NCBI GenBank assembly: GCA_025937835.1 | Contig: JAICQO010000038.1 | Coordinates: 1 to 55,662, forward strand | Source of the DNA: Polyangiaceae bacterium | GTDB taxonomy: Bacteria; Myxococcota_A; Polyangia; Polyangiales; Polyangiaceae | Direction: 5' to 3' | DNA length: 55,662 nucleotides | Part shown: piece by piece, positions 25,110-32,717 of the stretch | Position numbering within the stretch: position 1 is the stretch's first letter | How the letters are laid out: each line of letters begins with the position of its first letter | The notes under the pieces: model-generated | Databases searched by the model: none | What the model was told of the DNA's origin: nothing | The model's input: the letters and a program-made list of their open reading frames with translations, nothing else | Made by a program: the position numbers and the translations under genes

Positions 25110-26078
25110 GCTGACGGCGCGCCGGAAGAGCCGCGAGAAGAACGCTGCATCTTCGTAACCCGCCTCTTCGGCGATCTGCTCGAGCTTGAGCTCGGTGGTT
25201 TCGAGCAAAGTCTTGGCGCGCTCGAGCCGCAAGGCGTGCACGTACTCGAGCGGCGTCATCCCCGCGGCCTTCTGAAAGCGGCGCTTGAACGTGCGCTCAG
25301 CAAGGCCGCTGACGCGGATCATTGACGCGACGGGCGCCTCGACCGTGGGGCGCTCGCCGATCCACGAAAGGCAGCCCGCGATCACGGCGTCGTCCACCTG
25401 TCGCGCGCTGACGAGCCGCGCATACGGCTCCTGTCCCAGGTCGTGCCAGTCAATCAGATTCAGCCGCGCCACCTGCATCGCGATTTCGACGCTCGCCACG
25501 CGCGACAGCAGATACAGCGCCAGATCGAGCCAGGTAGTGCCACCGCCGGCCATCACCAGGCGCTGCCCGACGCCGGAGGCGACGAGCGCGCGGTCGCGGT
25601 GGACTCGGATCGTCGGATAGCGTTGCTCGAGCGCGTCGCAGTAAGCCCAGTGGGTCGTCGCATCGAGCCCGTCGAGCAAACCGGCTGCCGCTAGCAACAC
25701 GGCTCCCGAACAGGCGGTCGCGACGATCGCACCGCCGGCGAATTGGTTCTGGATCCAGCCGAGCTCCTCCTCGAACTTTCCGTCGAGCGCTGCCTGCGGC
25801 GAGATCGCCAACTCGGGGATGCAAACCACGTCGTAGTGCCGTGCGTCGAGCCCTCGCTGCGGGCGGATCAGCGCGCCGTTCGCGACCTCGAGCGGGCCCT
25901 GGCCGTGGTGCCGAGACACGATCTCGACTTCGACCAGGGCTTCCCCCGGAGCGCCGTTCGTGACGAGACCCCAGTCACGACCGGCGGAGCAGAACAGATC
26001 GAACATGCCGTAAATCACGGACGCCGTCGCCTCGGGGAGACCGAGGATCGCTACGCGCGGCAGCTGCTTCGAGCCCAC
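25044..26078 (-). CDS. GlxA-family AraC-type regulator with DJ-1/PfpI domain
   Basis: A 344-residue regulator. The N-terminal DJ-1/PfpI-like domain (about 5-195) carries the nucleophile-elbow Cys123 in V-A-T-A-C-S-G-A. The C-terminal AraC double helix-turn-helix (about 245-335) is complete: R-T-F-K-R-R-F, T-P-L-E-Y-V-H-A-L-R, I-A-E-E-A-G-Y-E-D and F-S-R-L-F-R-R. The open frame reaches a GTG at 26114, inside the upstream gene; the GTG at 26078 avoids that overlap and matches the family start. Targets are unknown, possibly the upstream lipoprotein or the convergent desaturase gene, with which it overlaps by 66 bp. Confidence 0.86.
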   Translation of the reverse strand: MGSKQLPRVAILGLPEATASVIYGMFDLFCSAGRDWGLVTNGAPGEALVEVEIVSRHHGQGPLEVANGALIRPQRGLDARHYDVVCIPELAISPQAALDGKFEEELGWIQNQFAGGAIVATACSGAVLLAAAGLLDGLDATTHWAYCDALEQRYPTIRVHRDRALVASGVGQRLVMAGGGTTWLDLALYLLSRVASVEIAMQVARLNLIDWHDLGQEPYARLVSARQVDDAVIAGCLSWIGERPTVEAPVASMIRVSGLAERTFKRRFQKAAGMTPLEYVHALRLERAKTLLETTELKLEQIAEEAGYEDAAFFSRLFRRAVSLTPAQYRRRFGALGRAVRGQR

Positions 26079-26085
26079 GTCACGG

Positions 26086-26805
26086 TCATAGCGCGCCGAC
26101 CCAAGCCTGCACACACGCCGAGAACCGGCGCTCCGAGCAAGCTCGTTCGCTGCACACCCGGGCGTCCTCCAGTACCTCCGGGAGCACCCAGACTGCCGCG
26201 CGATTCACGGCAGAAACCAGCGCTTCATCCAGCGCCTCGCTGGGACAGGACGCTGCGAGTGACTCGCCGAAACTGGACTCTCCGAGCCGCGAGAAGCACG
26301 CCTTCGCTGCAGCGCTGCACTCGAGCTCGGCCAGGCAATCGTAGACCCCCGCGACCTCCGGGCGCTCGAGCCGGCTGCTCGCCTCGCAATCGGTGCGCAC
26401 CGGGCCCTGGCGGCAGCCCTGGTTGCGAAGGTTCGCACTCTTGCAGACCGCTTCGATGGCTGCGTCGCTCGGCAACGAGGGTTGGAACCGAAAGCCGGGC
26501 GCCGCGCACTCGTTCGACTCGAGCGAGCATTCCGCGTCACACGACCGGCGGGTAACATCGCAGCTTGCAAAGCAGGTGGACGACCCGGTCCGCTCGCTGA
26601 GCGCCGCGCAGACTCGCAAGCACTCCTCACGCTCGTCGTCTGCTTCTCCGCGGCAGCGCTCGCAGCGCATGGCGCCCGTCTCGGCGCAGTACTCGCTGAA
26701 CTCGAACGCTTTCAAAGCGATGGCGCCAGTCTCTCCCGTCGTGCCGGCGCCCGAGCACGCGGCGCCCAACCAGCACGAGACCATCAAAATGAGCCAACGC
26801 GTCAT
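26086..26805 (-). CDS. Cys-rich lipoprotein, unknown function
   Basis: A 239-residue lipoprotein with lipobox G-A-A-C at about residue 17 and some twenty Cys spread through the mature protein, many in C-x2-3-C spacing (C-E-R-C, C-F-A-S-C), which suggests a disulfide-rich fold outside the cytoplasm. No family is recognised. The frame is open to 26922, but the ATG at 26805 has a GAGGAG site 5 nt upstream and starts the signal peptide. The GlxA-type regulator follows after 7 bp, so the two are likely one operon. Confidence 0.72.
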   Translation of the reverse strand: MTRWLILMVSCWLGAACSGAGTTGETGAIALKAFEFSEYCAETGAMRCERCRGEADDEREECLRVCAALSERTGSSTCFASCDVTRRSCDAECSLESNECAAPGFRFQPSLPSDAAIEAVCKSANLRNQGCRQGPVRTDCEASSRLERPEVAGVYDCLAELECSAAAKACFSRLGESSFGESLAASCPSEALDEALVSAVNRAAVWVLPEVLEDARVCSERACSERRFSACVQAWVGAL

Positions 26806-26990
26806 GGCGACTCCTCGGCTACTTTCTCCGCCAGGTTGCGGAGAAAAAGTGCTCAGCCGCGCGTAGGATCTCTTTCCGGCTCGATCGCCGAGTCGGTCGC
26901 GCCCAGCCCGCCCGCCGCGCACCTCGTTGAAGGCGACGATCTTTCCGGGCCGAACTTGGCCTCTTTTCCGCGCCGTGTCAGCGTCAGCGG

Positions 26991-27809
26991 GTGGCTGGTC
27001 AGCGCTTCACTCGCCGACGCTTGCTGAGCGCAACCGGCGTTGCGGCTGCCGGCATCGGTGTCGATGCGTTCGCTATCGAGCCGCGCTGGCTCGATGTGAC
27101 GCGGCACGAGGTCCCCGTGGAGCGGCTTCCGGCCAGCCTCGACGGCTTCACGATCGCGCATGTCACCGACGCGCATTTGAAAAGCATCGGTCCCGTGGAG
27201 GAAGCCATCCACGCCGCGGTCCGCGCCGAGAACGTGCAGCTCGTGGCGCTCACCGGCGACATCATCGACTCTGTTCAACGCTTGGACGTTCTGCGCGATT
27301 TTTGTGCTGCGCTACGCCGGCCGGGGCTCGCTGCGGTCTCGACGCTCGGCAATTGGGAGCATTGGGGACACATCACACCCGCGACGCTCGGCAAAGCCTA
27401 CGCGCGCGTGGGAGTGCGGCTACTCGTGAACGAGACCATCGAGCGCGGTGGCCTTCGGATTCACGCCACCGACGACTCGACCGCCGGAGATGCCCGCATC
27501 GATGCGTTTCGCGACCGCCGGGGCGAGGCCAACCTCTTACTCACGCACAGCCCTGCGCTGTTCGATCGCTTTCCCGAAGACTTTCCGGGTTTCTCGCTGG
27601 CGCTTGCCGGGCACACGCACGGCGGTCAGGTCCGCTTGAGCTCGGCGTTGGTGCCGATGCTTCCCCAGGGCAGCGGCCGATTCGTCGCGGGGTGGTACGA
27701 CGCGGCTCGTAGCCGCGCCTACGTGAGCCGAGGGACCGGCACCAGCCTCGTCCCGGTCCGCTTCACGTGCCGTCCCGAACTGCCGATCTTTCGCCTACGC
27801 CGCGCCTAA
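26991..27809 (+). CDS. Tat-exported metallophosphoesterase
   Basis: A 272-residue calcineurin-like phosphoesterase. The N-terminus has R-R-R-L-L-S-A-T-G, a Tat signal. Metal motifs: V-T-D-A-H-L (Asp60, His62), T-G-D-I-I-D, G-N-W-E-H-W and A-G-H-T-H-G-G. The third motif is normally G-N-H-D/E; here Trp replaces the His, with a His two residues later, so the catalytic geometry may differ. The overall pattern resembles YkuE/YaeI-type lipid or nucleotide phosphodiesterases. The start is a GTG. Its stop overlaps that of the convergent hydrolase by 4 bp. Confidence 0.85.
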   Translation: MAGQRFTRRRLLSATGVAAAGIGVDAFAIEPRWLDVTRHEVPVERLPASLDGFTIAHVTDAHLKSIGPVEEAIHAAVRAENVQLVALTGDIIDSVQRLDVLRDFCAALRRPGLAAVSTLGNWEHWGHITPATLGKAYARVGVRLLVNETIERGGLRIHATDDSTAGDARIDAFRDRRGEANLLLTHSPALFDRFPEDFPGFSLALAGHTHGGQVRLSSALVPMLPQGSGRFVAGWYDAARSRAYVSRGTGTSLVPVRFTCRPELPIFRLRRA

Positions 27810-28408
27810 ATCCCGCGCAAATGCCGTTCGATGGGCGGCAGCACTTCCTCCGCGCGCTCGTGCGCCAGAAAGTGCTCGCCGCCTGGCACGATGATGAGCT
27901 CGGAGCGCGGGAGCAGCGCGGCGAGCCGGCGTCCGACGGCGGGCGGGCTGATCGGATCGGCATCACCCCAGAGTAGTAGCGTCGGGATCTGGAGCCCTGG
28001 GAGCTCAGCGCTGAGGTCGTCGCGCGCGTCGAGGAACCAGCTCGGCAGCGTCGGATCTTCGGCAGCCATCTGGGGGCGCCAATCGACGGCCCCGAGCGAC
28101 GCCACGTCGATGCCGCCGGAAGTGACGGACAGGACGAGGGCGCGCACGTGGTGGGGCACGGAGAGCGCCGTTCTCAGCGCGATCACGCCGCCCATCGATT
28201 GCGCGAACAATACGGTCGGGCCGGAGATCGCTTTCACGACGCGCTCGACCAGATCCGTGAGCCCGGTCACGCTCGGATCGTTCGGCAAGCCGCCGAAACC
28301 GGGCCAGCCCCAGTACACGCGCGGCCCCGGGTGCGACAGCCCCTCGCCGACACGCCGCCACAGCTCGCGATTGCCGGAGGCGCCCGGCAGGAACATCAAC
28401 GTCTCCAT
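27806..28408 (-). CDS. Alpha/beta hydrolase
   Basis: A 200-residue small alpha/beta hydrolase with oxyanion L-P-G-A-S-G at the N-terminus, nucleophile Ser71 in A-Q-S-M-G-G, an acid Asp in W-G-D-A-D-P-I and His in G-G-E-H-F-L. The complete triad suggests an active esterase or lactonase-type enzyme of unknown substrate. It lies 10 bp downstream of the small gene 28419-28826 and is probably co-transcribed. Confidence 0.83.
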   Translation of the reverse strand: METLMFLPGASGNRELWRRVGEGLSHPGPRVYWGWPGFGGLPNDPSVTGLTDLVERVVKAISGPTVLFAQSMGGVIALRTALSVPHHVRALVLSVTSGGIDVASLGAVDWRPQMAAEDPTLPSWFLDARDDLSAELPGLQIPTLLLWGDADPISPPAVGRRLAALLPRSELIIVPGGEHFLAHERAEEVLPPIERHLRGI

Positions 28409-28418
28409 CGCATCCCTT

Positions 28419-28826
28419 TCAGGGCGCAGGCAGCGGCTCGAGGTCGGCTTCGACGTAGATCGCGCGCGCTCGCGCGCTCATCAGCACGGATTTCGAGTAA
28501 TGCCGGAGCGGCAAGGCCCTATCCATCAGCTCCGGGCTCTGGTCGAGCAACTCGAACGAGCTCGTGGCTCGCGTTCGCCGCCGCGCCGCACCGACGAGGT
28601 GCAACCAGGCGCGGGTCATGGTCTCGAAGTAACCACGCTGCGCCGTCTCTTCCAACCCGTGACGCTGGTTCAGACGGATGATGCCCGCGCGCATGCGCAG
28701 ATGCGCCTCGTCGAGCTCGTAGCGAGCGAGATGGAGAAACGCCGTGCGCAGATGCATCTCGTGCGTCCACTCCGCGGGCGTGAACTCCTGGCGCGCGAAG
28801 CGACGCCACAGCTCGTCGTCGTCCAT
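28419..28826 (-). CDS. Hypothetical protein with E-W-T-H-x2-H-L motif
   Basis: A 135-residue protein, mostly helical. The segment F-T-P-A-E-W-T-H-E-M-H-L-R-T-A is shared with a set of small uncharacterised bacterial proteins; the paired His could bind metal. The frame is open to 28970, but the upstream part is a low-complexity shadow, so the ATG at 28826 was chosen. It is the first gene of a pair with the alpha/beta hydrolase. Function is not assigned. Confidence 0.65.
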   Translation of the reverse strand: MDDDELWRRFARQEFTPAEWTHEMHLRTAFLHLARYELDEAHLRMRAGIIRLNQRHGLEETAQRGYFETMTRAWLHLVGAARRRTRATSSFELLDQSPELMDRALPLRHYSKSVLMSARARAIYVEADLEPLPAP

Positions 28827-28867
28827 TCCGACGGATGTAGCTCCGCCTTCACGGCGATGCGAGACCC

Positions 28868-30736
28868 TCAGCGCACGCGGCGGCGTCGCTTGGCGATCAG
28901 CAGACCCAGGCCGAGCAGACCGAGCCCGGCGACTGAGCCCGACCGCTGCGGGGTGGGAGCGACGCGGCAACCGCAGCCCTCGTCGCTCGCGGGCGGCGGT
29001 GTGTCCGTGCTCGAGCCCGGATTGCCACCCGCTGCCGGCGGCGTGGTTGGGATGCCGGAAGCGCCACCCGTCGCGGCCCCTGGCGCTGCGCCCGCGCCCG
29101 TTCCGCTGCCCGCGGTGGGCGCGGACGTGGAACCGCCACCCGCAGGTGGAGTTGTCGGCGCGCCGCCCGCACCCGAAGACGACGTGGGCGGTGCGCCGCC
29201 GGCGCTCGGAGTGCCACCGGCCGGCATCGAGACGCCGCCGCCCGGTCCGGTACCGGCCGTGGGTGCAGCCCCGCCCGAGCCTGCCATCGGCGCCGTTCCG
29301 CCGGCGTCACCGCCGCCGGCCCCGGCTGTGCCCGTAGCACCACCGCCACCAGCTCCAGCCGTCCCGGCGGCACCACCCGTGCCGCACATCGGTGTTGCCG
29401 CAGGCGGAGCAGCGGGCATGCATCCGCCGGGCGTCACGGTCGTGACCGCGCCGGCCTTGTACGCGCCGATGTCGTTCGTCGAGCGCGTGCCCGGGTTGAA
29501 GCAGGCTTTCACGCCGCCGATGCTCTTGATGTAGTCGATGTCGATATCGAACTCCCACCAGCTGCCCTTGGCGATCTGTCCCACCACCTGCGGCGCGCGC
29601 TTGACGATGCACTTGGGATCGAAGCCGATGTCGTCCATCGGCACGTTGGCGCCGCTCATGCCCTTACCCGTCAGATCGGCCCCCGTGGGCACGAAGTTCG
29701 GATTGGTACCGGACGCGTCCGTGAACAGCCCGGTGCCGTTGGTGGTCACGACGTTGTTCGACCAGCCCTGCGTCGGCTGATTCTGGATCGGCATGCTGCC
29801 GGCCGGCGCGACGCCGGTCCCGACGATCACGTTGTTCTGGAAGCTCACGCCTTCGATCGTGATGCCGCCGTTCGTGAAATAGATTTCGCCCGGATTGGTG
29901 GGGCCCGTCGCGCGCGAGCCGAACTGCGAGTTCTGGTAACAGGTGTTGTTGAGGAACTTCGTGCCGCGGCTGTCCGTCAGGCGCAGGCACGAACCGGCGT
30001 TGCGAAACGCGATGTTGTTGATGAACAGGGCGTCGTGCGACGCCTCGTCGACGATGAAGCCGCTGCCGTCGGTGCGCTTCTGCTCGTCCGAGTTCTCGAA
30101 AGAAATGTTGCCTTCGATGACGTTGGTGCCGGTCGCCTCGAACAGCGTCACGCCGCTCGACCAGGCGTGCACCGTGCTCGTGCCGTTGTGGGCCGCGATC
30201 GAGTGCTTGAGCTTGAAGTTCGGCGCGCTGAAGAACGTGAACCCGGTGCGGCCGTTCGAGTACGAGATACAGTTCTCGATCTCCCAGTAGCCGTTCGAGA
30301 CCTTGTCGGAGTCCACGCCGTCGGCCCAGCCGTTGCCGAAGCCGATGTTGAAGCCGCGCGCGACGATGCCCTGAAAGCGCACGTACTGAGCGGTGGCCGA
30401 GCCCACGCCGCTGTCCTGCGCGTCTTCGGCCGGGCCCACGCCGGGCCCTTCGAGGATCGGCGTCGCGCACTCGTCGGCCTTGAAGGTGATCCAGGCCGTC
30501 TCGGTGCCGCCCGTGCCGTTGATCCACAAACCCGACTTGTAGACGCCGTCCATCAGGATCACGTTGTCGCCGGGCATGGCGATGCTGGCCGCGGTCCCCA
30601 AATCGCAGGGCTCCGTGCGCGAAGTACAGCCGCAACCCGAAGCACCATTCGGCGCGACGAACAGGTCCGCGGCCCGGATGCAGTTCACGTAGACGAGAGC
30701 GGCAAGAAAAGAGCAAAGGCTGATGGACTGTCGCAT
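28868..30736 (-). CDS. MYXO-CTERM-anchored right-handed beta-helix protein (pectate-lyase-like)
   Basis: A 622-residue exported protein. After a signal peptide (about 1-22) comes A-P-N-G-A-S-G and the G-D-N-V-I-L-M-D-G-V-Y motif that opens many polysaccharide lyase-type beta-helices, then repeated N/G/F-rich coils (about 60-360). A Gly/Ala/Thr/Pro-rich linker (about 440-580) leads to the C-terminal sorting signal: G-C-G-C, a hydrophobic helix (V-A-G-L-G-L-L-G-L-G-L-L-I) and a basic tail K-R-R-R-R. In myxobacteria this MYXO-CTERM tail directs surface anchoring with loss of the tail. The substrate is probably an acidic polysaccharide, but catalytic residues cannot be fixed by eye. Confidence 0.85.
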   Translation of the reverse strand: MRQSISLCSFLAALVYVNCIRAADLFVAPNGASGCGCTSRTEPCDLGTAASIAMPGDNVILMDGVYKSGLWINGTGGTETAWITFKADECATPILEGPGVGPAEDAQDSGVGSATAQYVRFQGIVARGFNIGFGNGWADGVDSDKVSNGYWEIENCISYSNGRTGFTFFSAPNFKLKHSIAAHNGTSTVHAWSSGVTLFEATGTNVIEGNISFENSDEQKRTDGSGFIVDEASHDALFINNIAFRNAGSCLRLTDSRGTKFLNNTCYQNSQFGSRATGPTNPGEIYFTNGGITIEGVSFQNNVIVGTGVAPAGSMPIQNQPTQGWSNNVVTTNGTGLFTDASGTNPNFVPTGADLTGKGMSGANVPMDDIGFDPKCIVKRAPQVVGQIAKGSWWEFDIDIDYIKSIGGVKACFNPGTRSTNDIGAYKAGAVTTVTPGGCMPAAPPAATPMCGTGGAAGTAGAGGGGATGTAGAGGGDAGGTAPMAGSGGAAPTAGTGPGGGVSMPAGGTPSAGGAPPTSSSGAGGAPTTPPAGGGSTSAPTAGSGTGAGAAPGAATGGASGIPTTPPAAGGNPGSSTDTPPPASDEGCGCRVAPTPQRSGSVAGLGLLGLGLLIAKRRRRVR

Positions 30737-30890
30737 GGCAAGACCCCGTGGCGCGCGTCAGGGACGCGGCAGAGAGCGCGGAATCTAGCAAGTCATTTCG
30801 CCGCTCGCCATCGCTGTTCGATAACGACGCATTGCGCCTTCGCCGGGCGCCGCAGGGCGGGGGCCCGCGGCCATGTCCCGAGATGTCCGC

Positions 30891-30903
30891 GATCCGTCGG
30901 ATC
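30891..30903. promoter_or_regulatory. 13-bp palindrome upstream of beta-helix gene
   Basis: GATCCGTCGGATC is perfectly palindromic around a central T. It lies about 155 bp upstream of the beta-helix start, in the 260-bp gap after the GH30 gene. It may be an operator or part of a terminator; no further copy was noticed in the window. Confidence 0.3.
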
Positions 30904-30996
30904 GATCAGTCAAAGTGTTGGACGGGGGATGGACTTGCTCAACTTGGCCCTTGACCGCCCAGGCGCGCGCCTTGAGCTCGATGCTGCCCTGCGCAG

Positions 30997-32709
30997 TTAC
31001 TGCATGGGCACGACGAACGTCGTCACCGAGCTCGGCGGCAGCATGGCCACGAAGCTGAAGCCGTCGATCGCGATCGGCTCCTGCGCCTCGAGATCTTCGT
31101 CGCGCGACGTGCGGTGCACTTCGACCATCGCGCCGACGGCCGGCAACGTCGTCAGATCGAAGGTGAAGCCCTTGCTCGCAGAAGCGTCGGCGTTCCGCGC
31201 CACCAGCGTCAGGGCGCGCTGATCGCCGCTCGTGGCCGCCACCATGTCCCGCTGGTTCACCTCGACGAACACCGCGCCCGGCCGAATGTAGCGGCTGAAC
31301 CCGGCGTGCATGTAAAAGCGCTTGAGCGGCGTGAACGATTGCTTCGCGTCGTCGAGCCACAGGCTCGCCCAGTTCCGGCTCGGATCGCCGATTTGCCAGT
31401 CCAACCAGGCTTCGGGCTTCAGCTCCCGCAGATCCGTGATGATCCGCCCGGCCATGAATAGCGCGGCGGCGAGGTCACCGGACAGATCTTGACCCAGGGG
31501 CCCCGACTCGGATTGCCACAGGCGCTTGCCGTGCATGGTGGTCAGCGCCCGCACCTCCGTGCGCCGGCTGCCAGCATAGGAATGAGTGTTCACCTGCACG
31601 GTCGCGTCCATCGTCGCCGTCGAGAACGAGCGCAGGTTGTCGTACGTCTCGTCCATGCTGTTCTCGTCGGACGCGCTGACGGCGGTCTCGGTCAACCCCT
31701 TCTCCTTCAGCTTGGCCGCGACAGCGCGGATCAGCGTCTCCTGACTCGAAGGCGAGAAATGACAACCCTCCTGGCTGCCGTTCGACTTCCACCAGTTGGC
31801 GTTCGGCTCATTCAGGGGCTCGAGCGTGCGGAAGGTGATGCCCCAGCTGTCCTTGAAATGCTTGACGACCTCGGTGAGGTAGTCGGCGAAGGCGTCGTAC
31901 GAGTCGTCCTTCAGGTTGTTCGAGCCGTCCGAGCTGCCCGAGGCACAGCCGCTCTTCGTCATCCAATAGGGTGGCGAATTCGAGAACGCTTCGAGGATCA
32001 CCTCGCTGCCCGTCTCGACGATCTCTTCCAGCACGGCGCGCTGGTTCTGATCCGCTTCCCAATCCCACTTGCCTGCAGCCGGCGCAAAGCCCGGCATCTC
32101 GCGGTGCTCGCCCATGTGCTCGTGGTCGGGGTTCTCACCGCCGCCGATGTTGTAGCGAAACACGTTGTAGCCGAGACCCGTCGTCGGGTTCACGACCGCA
32201 TCTACCACCTGGCTGCGCGCGGCAGCGCTCCAACCGCCGACGTGGTGCGCCCACCAGCACAGGCTCGTGCCCCACCCTTCGAACGTCTGGTAGCGCTTTC
32301 CGGCATCGACCGTGACCAGCGTCGTCCCGGAGACCGCCATCACCGTGGGGCGCGGGCCGCTGCGTCCGCCAGTGCCGGAGCCCGCCGTCGCTGCGCCTCC
32401 GCTGCTCACGGAACCGCCGCTTCCACCCGAGGCAATCGCAGCTCCACCCGTCGCGACGGCGCCGCCCGTCGCCCCAGCGCCGCCCGTCATGCTCGCGCCG
32501 CCAGTCACGGCGCTGCCCCCGGTCGAGAGCCCGACACCGCCCGTAGACCCTCCGCCGCCAGTCGCTGAGCCGCCGTTCGCCGTCGAAGCGCCACCGCTCG
32601 ACGAACCTCCGCTCGACGCAGCGGGAGCTCCGGGCGACGAGGACTCGCCGCTGCAAGCGCACACCACCACCACGAACACAGCCGTGGCTTCGAGGGCACC
32701 AAGCTTCAT
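30997..32709 (-). CDS. GH30-family lipoprotein (endo-beta-1,6-galactanase-like)
   Basis: A 570-residue lipoprotein: signal ending around Cys19, a G-G-x-x-T-G-G-type linker to about residue 118, then a GH30 barrel with its side beta-domain. Conserved features are F-E-G-W-G-T-S-L-C-W-W-A, F-R-Y-N-I-G-G-G, F-S-N-S-P-P-Y-W-M-T, acid/base Glu301 in L-N-E-P and nucleophile Glu401 in W-Q-S-E-S-G. The Q-E-G-C-H-F block and overall order are closest to endo-beta-1,6-galactanases. It would act at the cell surface on galactan-type side chains; the substrate is an inference. It starts 8 bp after the DUF4215 gene, so both are probably one operon. Confidence 0.88.
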   Translation of the reverse strand: MKLGALEATAVFVVVVCACSGESSSPGAPAASSGGSSSGGASTANGGSATGGGGSTGGVGLSTGGSAVTGGASMTGGAGATGGAVATGGAAIASGGSGGSVSSGGAATAGSGTGGRSGPRPTVMAVSGTTLVTVDAGKRYQTFEGWGTSLCWWAHHVGGWSAAARSQVVDAVVNPTTGLGYNVFRYNIGGGENPDHEHMGEHREMPGFAPAAGKWDWEADQNQRAVLEEIVETGSEVILEAFSNSPPYWMTKSGCASGSSDGSNNLKDDSYDAFADYLTEVVKHFKDSWGITFRTLEPLNEPNANWWKSNGSQEGCHFSPSSQETLIRAVAAKLKEKGLTETAVSASDENSMDETYDNLRSFSTATMDATVQVNTHSYAGSRRTEVRALTTMHGKRLWQSESGPLGQDLSGDLAAALFMAGRIITDLRELKPEAWLDWQIGDPSRNWASLWLDDAKQSFTPLKRFYMHAGFSRYIRPGAVFVEVNQRDMVAATSGDQRALTLVARNADASASKGFTFDLTTLPAVGAMVEVHRTSRDEDLEAQEPIAIDGFSFVAMLPPSSVTTFVVPMQ

Positions 32710-32717
32710 CGGAACGA

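Noticed and set aside
28744-29534. Plus-strand frames with Pro/Val/Ala-rich repeats opposite the MYXO-CTERM linker
   Set aside because: Shadow of the Gly/Ala/Thr linker; no signal, start site or homology.
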